This document shows, in pieces, positions 59,146 to 64,000 of a DNA stretch of 64,000 nucleotides. A program made the position numbers and the translations under genes. This DNA is from Monocercomonoides exilis (lineage: Eukaryota; Preaxostyla; Oxymonadida; Polymastigidae). The notes under the pieces were generated by a model. The model did no database searches and was not told the DNA's origin. It worked only from the letters and a program-made list of their open reading frames with translations. The stretch is from assembly GCA_001643675.2 (NCBI GenBank), contig LSRY02000043.1, positions 604,501 through 668,500 of the forward strand. Reading direction: 5' to 3'. Position 1 is the stretch's first letter. The number at the start of each line of letters is the position of its first letter.

Positions 59146-59147
59146 TA

Positions 59148-59206
59148 AAAGGACAGAGTACCTTAATTCTCCAGGACAAACGATCAACTGCAACACCTTT
59201 TGTTAT
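59148..59206 (+). repeat. 3' inverted terminal repeat of the DIRS-like element
   Basis: Begins AAAGGACAGAGTACC and contains GACAAACGATCAACTGCAAC. It matches the reverse complement of 63206-63264 at roughly 50 of 59 positions. Confidence 0.8.
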
Positions 59207-59229
59207 GGAAGTATAAGTAGTTGGGATTG

Positions 59230-60780
59230 TTATCTGTCAGCTTGAATGTGTCTTATTTCACTTGTCTGAATTGTTCTTATTGTTGCGCACTCAATTCTGC
59301 TGCAATCCTTGGTCGTTTCTTCTGTCTGTGGGTTTGGGTCTCGAGTGTTCAAGTCTTTGGTGAGTTCGGGAGGAGGCTGTTGTTGGAATGTAATATTCGT
59401 CGGTAGGAAGGTTGTTATGCTTGATGGGCTGACTGTTGGTGGGGAAGCGAGCGGAGATGCGGAGGCTGGGTTGAATAGTGTGAGTGCCGTTTGGTTCTCC
59501 TGTTGGGGTGCTATCAGGGCGTGGGCCATGCTCGAAGCCAGGTTGGTTCTAAAGAACGACCTCGTGGGTGTGTGCGCTGTTGGTGATAGGCGCGCATGTC
59601 TCGCTATTTGAACTTCAGGTATTCCCTTCAAGGTTAAGGCGGAGATGGCTGCATGCTTGATTGTGTAATGTTTGAATTCCTGTGGGATACCCACTTGTGT
59701 CATTCCTAACCTAGCTAGTCTCCTGATTCCTGATGTTTCAAGTGGACTGTGATGCGTTGTATTCAGAAAGAAGGTGTCTCTCGATTCGCGCATTCTCCGA
59801 ACTCTCTCACGAAGGCAATCTACTATTCTTGCAGGGTTAATCTTTTCGTCGGCTTCACTTAAGAAAGGGATTGTCAACTAACTCTGTGGAATTGAGGTTT
59901 AAAGGAAAATGCATATGTGGATCGCATTGCAGCCGAATATCGACTTGCTCATCGATAGCAGCTCAAGTTCGTGAAAACGGTAGGCTGTGAACAGAACACA
60001 TAGCAAAATACACTTCACTGTTAGTTCGAAAAACGATAGGTTTGCATTGCATCGTCGTGAATTTTAATAGTCAAACACCAGTGAGGGGGACCACATGTAT
60101 GTATAAGGTCTTCTGGGAACGTGTGAACTGTGAAACGAGCGGAAAATTGTATTTATGATTGGTATTTGGCCAATATCCTCACCGTTACTTACCCTGGAGA
60201 ACAGGGACACTGCGGATCTCGTGGCATACAAGCAAGAAAAGTGGAATCCCTTATTTTTCAGCTTCTCGAAGAGCATGGCACATCTTCTGCACCACTCTCC
60301 AAAGTCCCTCGGGAATTCTCCACAATTTTCATCTGTCCAAATCTGTCCAAAATGGGCAAATCCAAAGGTGTAGGCTGCCCATGTTGAAGGTGAAACACTG
60401 TTCTTTGAATCTGCATCAAATGATTGAGGAACTCCGCATTTCTGGAAGCTGCTGATCCACCACTGTTCTCCTCTCTGTGCTTCCAGTTGAGTCTTGCAAC
60501 GAAGCAAGTTCCCGGTGGGATTGATGCTCCCGACTTCATCCAGCCTATTCATACTCTCAACATCCGTATCGAATCGCTCCATCTCATGTTTAATGACGTT
60601 ATCTCCCTCAGAAGAGTGGTCTAGACCTGGAACCTCCAGGCTGGAAGAAGAATCACTTCTCTCTCCTGTTCCTCCCGAATCTTTCTTAAGCAAGGAAGAA
60701 TGAGAGGTATCGGAGGATGCGCCAGAGTCACAGCTCCTTTCCAGTCTGCTTGCAGTAGGTCCTCCTGCTCTGGACTTCAT
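59230..60780 (-). pseudogene. Tyrosine recombinase of the DIRS-like element
   Basis: The first frame (60780-60064) has a Ser-rich lead and a core-binding-like helical domain ('STWAAYTFGFAHFGQIWTDE', 'YATRSAVSLFSRVS'), ending in TAA at 'SLVFDY'. Reading on, 'CVLFTAYRFHELELLSMS' supplies the expected first catalytic Arg (R-x-x-E-L). After a further stop the last frame (59877-59230) contains 'YTIKHAAISALTLKG' and 'ARHARLSPTAHTPTRSFFR'. The usual H-x-x-R box seems to read Y-T-I-K, so catalysis may be lost, although my alignment of this box is tentative. At least two stops separate the domains. Confidence 0.7.
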
Positions 60781-60793
60781 GACTCAAACTAAG

Positions 60794-62367
60794 TCATTGT
60801 TTTCCTTTTTCTCGCTCTGCGAAGGCATCCTGTTCGATTGTGAGAACCAACCGTTGTTCCAGCTCTCTTAATACTTCGTCTGTGATCTCGTAATCTCCTG
60901 CGATCTGGAGTCTTGATAAGGCGTCCGCGATCTTGTTCGTTACTCCTGGGAGGTGAATAGCTCTCACCTGAATATTAAATTCTGTTGTCATTTGTCGTAT
61001 TTTCCTTGGCAGAGAAAGGAGATTAGCTCCCGCTGTCCAACGATTGATGACGTAAACTACTTTCGTGTTGCCTGATCTTAGCAAGACTGTGTGAATGTGG
61101 TGCCCAAGGATGAGCGGGAGGAAGTACTTGAGGTTCATCAAGATAGCCAACATCTCCTTGAAGTTGGAGGTTTGGCTGAAAAAGGCCTTTTTGAAAGGTT
61201 GGTGAAAGTGGAACAAGTTTTCGTTGATCCTCAGCGTGGCTCCACAAGCCCGAGGTGCCGAATCCGTAGAAAGGACCGACTGGGATGCTGCGAATGATGT
61301 TCATGGCCTTTGTTCCTTCTTGGTTTGTCTTTTCTTCCATCCATATATTTTCTTGATAATCGAGGGGTTGACTTTCATCTTCGCATTCCATCCTTCCTTC
61401 GTCACAGCTCTGTTGAGTGCATGGTATAACCTGTTCATTTGAAGCGATGCATCTCTCATGACGAACCATGTGGCGCATATGAGACCTACGAACGATGCAA
61501 AGCTCCTGATCCTGACTTCCGCGTTTCTCCTTGCAAGTCTCATCCACCGTTTGCACTCCTTCCTCAAAGAGATGCATCCCTCTTGTTCCAGGCTGACTGT
61601 ACATCTCTTCGTCTTCCACGTTCATCCTAAAAAGTTGAATGTCTGTTTCGGCTGAAATTTGCTCTTGTCGAAGTTGACTAACAGTCCAAGCCTTCCAAGC
61701 CATGCGGTTATCTCTTTCGTTGCTGTCTGAAGCTTGTTTGGGTCTTGATGAAGCAGTACGATATCGTCCAAGGAAGCTAGGCAGCGCAGGCCCCATCTTT
61801 TTCGCATTTACTGAGTGACCTTCCTCATAACGCGTGTGAAAATGCGGGGCGCGTCTTTGTAGCCGAAGGGAATTTTTTTGAAGGCGTATGTCTTGTCTCT
61901 GAAAGTAAAAAAAAGAAAATGAATGAAAGAAGGGTGAACAGAAATTGGAAAACACGCTTGAGACAAATCTATTGTTGTAGCGTAATCCTCTTGTTGTATC
62001 AACCTTTCCAGTGTCCTGTGATCATCCATTTGAAAGAGTATTTTTTTTCACGCACTGTTGAGCGGCCTGCAGTCCAGTATCTGCCTGTCTTTTCCGTTTT
62101 TCTTCATGACAAAGAACAAGGTGTTGAGACATTTCACTGTGCATGGTGGAAGCTGAACCAGGACCCTCGTCGCAAGGCCTTCCTGCATGCACTTCGCGCA
62201 TTCTTCCTCATCCTGTTTGGTTCCAAGAAAACCATTCCGAGCCTCCACCTCCTTCTTTAGGCGCTCTCTTGCGCTCTTTCCCCTCCAAATTGGTAAGATT
62301 CCTTCTAGTATAACACTGCGCGCCCCCAGTGAATCCCACTCTTCCGCGGCTAGCTGCGTCCGCCCTC
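60794..62367 (-). pseudogene. Reverse transcriptase and RNase H of the DIRS-like element
   Basis: RT motifs in order: 'LFFVMKKNGKDRQILDCRPL', 'TIDLSQACFPISVHP' (first catalytic Asp), 'KIPFGYKDAPRIFTRVM', 'CLASLDDIVLL' (x-x-D-D box) and 'NFDKSKFQP'. RNase H follows with 'VLSTDSAPRACGATL', 'NFKEMLAIL', 'RSGNTKVVYVI' and 'TNKIADALSRL'. In the third RNase H block the expected S-D-N-T reads S-G-N-T, removing a catalytic Asp. In-frame TGA codons occur after 'NSA', after 'FLG' and after 'KKEQRP', and a TAA after 'RKVTQ'. The closing frame ends at 60794. Confidence 0.75.
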
Positions 62368-63111
62368 CTACAACTTTTTCCTCCAGGCTACTGGTGCTCT
62401 CGATGGACGAACCACTCTCTGCGACGTCATGCTTGACCTTCCTTCTGATCGGGTGCCTCCTTGGGAGGTCGGGTTCCGAAAAAAATGAGTTCTTGCGCGT
62501 TGTGCTCTGATGATGGCTTCTCTTCTTGTTTTTCTTGCTTCTAGTAATGGTGTGATCTTTGCCAGCTTGTCACTGGAAACGAGGGGGTCTTCCTGGTCTT
62601 CCCTGAGAGCGCGAGCAGCATCAAAACCAAACTCGGCCTGAATTCTTGTGTGACGTGCTTCCTTGAGTGCTGCAACAAAAAGGAGCATGGCGTCTGATAT
62701 TTTCTCTTTCCTGGCTTCACCTTCTGAACGAGACATGATCAAAGCCTTTCCTCCCGGTATGAGATATCTTTCCACTCTGTGCTTGCTGGAATCGAGCGCG
62801 TCTCTTTGCCAATTTGATGATCTTGCATGAGGGTGAGTTCTGGCTGGAATAAATGGCGTGCAAGCAATGGATTCATATTGCTCAATTGTTTTCGTTAAGT
62901 CTGCGGAATCCATGGGAAGATCGAACACAGAAGAGTTGATGTTTTCGTTAAATAAGTCCGCGCAAAGCGAAGAAAACGACGGAACTTGGCTTTCTGTCCG
63001 ATCTGCTGGTGCAGGTTGTGAAGTAACTGGAAATTGGTCGGAAGCGAGTGCACTGCTTGAGGAGGTTGGCTGAGATAAGCCCACACCGCTCGTTGATCCG
63101 CCGAGGGTCAA
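62368..63111 (-). CDS. Gag-like ORF of the DIRS-like element
   Basis: An open frame of about 247 codons at the 5' end of the element, lying where DIRS elements encode their nucleocapsid-like protein. It is Ser/Pro-rich at first, then helical and charged ('SDAMLLFVAALKEARHTR', 'RKTRREAIIRAQRARTHFF') and ends with a basic Arg-rich tail suited to nucleic-acid binding. No zinc knuckle. The frame lacks an ATG near its beginning (it is open back to a TAG about 20 bases upstream), so the true start is unclear. Function is assigned by position only. Confidence 0.55.
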   Translation of the reverse strand: MTLGGSTSGVGLSQPTSSSSALASDQFPVTSQPAPADRTESQVPSFSSLCADLFNENINSSVFDLPMDSADLTKTIEQYESIACTPFIPARTHPHARSSNWQRDALDSSKHRVERYLIPGGKALIMSRSEGEARKEKISDAMLLFVAALKEARHTRIQAEFGFDAARALREDQEDPLVSSDKLAKITPLLEARKTRREAIIRAQRARTHFFRNPTSQGGTRSEGRSSMTSQRVVRPSRAPVAWRKKL

Positions 63112-63205
63112 AATACCACTCAGTCCCTATGCAGGTCCTGCAGTTGTGACTTCCATGTCAAAGATCTGGAAAGCGACAGAGCCCTTGATATAGGATCCTT
63201 CCTCC

Positions 63206-63264
63206 CAGAACAAGAGGAGTTGTAGTTGATCGTTTGTTCCAGAGAATTTAGGTACTCTGTTCTT
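63206..63264 (-). repeat. 5' inverted terminal repeat of the DIRS-like element
   Basis: Reverse complement reads AAAGAACAGAGTACC and GAACAAACGATCAACTACAA, matching 59148-59206. Confidence 0.8.
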
Positions 63265-64000
63265 TAATCAGATCTGTCATTTTGTCAATTTTTTATGTTC
63301 ACATTTTTATTGAACATAAAACGAAATATAGATGTGTATTGTTTGTTTCCATGAAAAGATCTCATTTGTTACAAAATGATTTTCAAATAATGAATTTATT
63401 TTTGAAGTTTGATTAATTTTATTTATGCTGCTTTAGAATGATTTTTTCGTGAACATTCGAATTTTATCGTAAAAGAAAATGTTTTCATTTATCAATTTCC
63501 TAGAAATAATTGAAATTTCTTCATTATTTCGAGAAATATTTGTGTTGACTGACATTTTTGTGTTTTGAAGCCTCGAGAAAATGGAAAAAATATTTATTAT
63601 AGAATATATTCTTTATTCTTTTTTATTTAACTTTTAATGCAATAAAATGTTTGCTGCTTGTTGTATTAACAAATTTGCAATGCTTTCTGTGATTATAAGA
63701 ATTCTCACTTCAAAAATTAGTTATTTTTTTAAAACAACTCTGAACAAGTATTAATTTAAATTTAAAAAAACAGTTTCTTCATTTTGAAGTTTGTTCTTTA
63801 AAAAAAACGGTCATATCGGATGAATGAAAAACGTTGAATGTGAAACAATCCGCATTCGTCACAAATATTATAACAAATATTAATGCGCTTTATTATTTCG
63901 AACTTCAGTCTCCCTCTTTTTTGTCTTATTTCTTCCATGAAGCAAGATGAACACCGAGTCCCTCAGATTCATAATAAGTTGCACATGAGGAGACTAGTAG
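63265..64000. other. Right flank; possible 3' end of another gene at the edge
   Basis: AT-rich and without structure up to about 63920. On the minus strand the last 75 bases (64000 to about 63926) read 'SCATYYESEGLGVHLASWKK' then TAA, which could be the C-terminus of a gene that continues beyond the window. Too short to identify. Confidence 0.25.

Larger units (their letters stand above)
58856..63264 (-). mobile_element. DIRS-like tyrosine-recombinase retrotransposon
   Basis: A 4.4-kb element reading on the minus strand with gag-like, RT, RNase H and tyrosine recombinase regions, in that order. Inverted terminal repeats of about 59 bp lie at 63206-63264 and 59148-59206, and an extra inverted pair sits at the 3' end (58856-58898 with 59103-59145). 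DIRS elements replicate through a circular intermediate made possible by such inverted and internal complementary repeats, and integrate with a tyrosine recombinase without an integrase. No methyltransferase domain was seen. Multiple stops show this copy is not intact. GC content is higher than in the flanks. Confidence 0.8.

Noticed and set aside
1-64000. CRISPR array, tRNA or rRNA genes
   Set aside because: No regularly spaced direct repeats with unique spacers and no cloverleaf or rRNA core words were noticed; the window is eukaryotic.

Overview
The window looks like a nuclear contig from a unicellular eukaryote with an AT-rich genome. Genes have many short GT-AG introns (about 20 were resolved, most 47-170 nt). 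TAA, TAG and TGA are all used as real stops, so the code is standard. Several proteins carry very long Ser or Glu/Asp runs. Two loci hold beta-helix modules with recurring 'EGND-I/L-FI' and 'C...PC-T/S' motifs that I associate with oxymonads (Preaxostyla, such as Blattamonas or Monocercomonoides). That placement is an inference of moderate strength. The standard code argues against Streblomastix, which reads TAA/TAG as Gln.

The left half (0.5-33 kb) is gene-dense. On the minus strand come MSH5 (meiotic MutS homologue), a 1521-aa coiled-coil protein and an 1866-aa Ser-rich protein with a putative N-terminal membrane anchor. On the plus strand follow a Tlg2/syntaxin-16-type Qa-SNARE and TFIIE beta. 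Next is a minus-strand 427-aa acidic protein, then plus-strand genes for an 1862-aa Ser/Glu-rich coiled-coil protein, VTA1/LIP5 (VPS4 cofactor) and a 271-aa PP2C phosphatase. The block ends with minus-strand RNase H2 subunit B, recognisable by its C-terminal PIP box. These are housekeeping genes with no shared pathway. Two divergent pairs share intergenic regions of about 240-270 bp.

The right half (33-64 kb) has no intact gene that I can defend. It holds eroded genes, beta-helix surface-protein relics, three different decayed DNA transposases (ISXO2/Merlin-like, DDE_4/Harbinger-like, DDE_1/pogo-like), several TA-flanked MITEs, four large inverted-repeat structures and a 4.4-kb tyrosine-recombinase retrotransposon of DIRS type with inverted terminal repeats, RT, RNase H and recombinase domains. 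One 4.7-kb unit is a degenerate beta-helix gene between inverted repeats of about 460 bp. Another is a 3.1-kb unit with apparently identical 518-bp inverted arms. No tRNA, rRNA or CRISPR was recognised.
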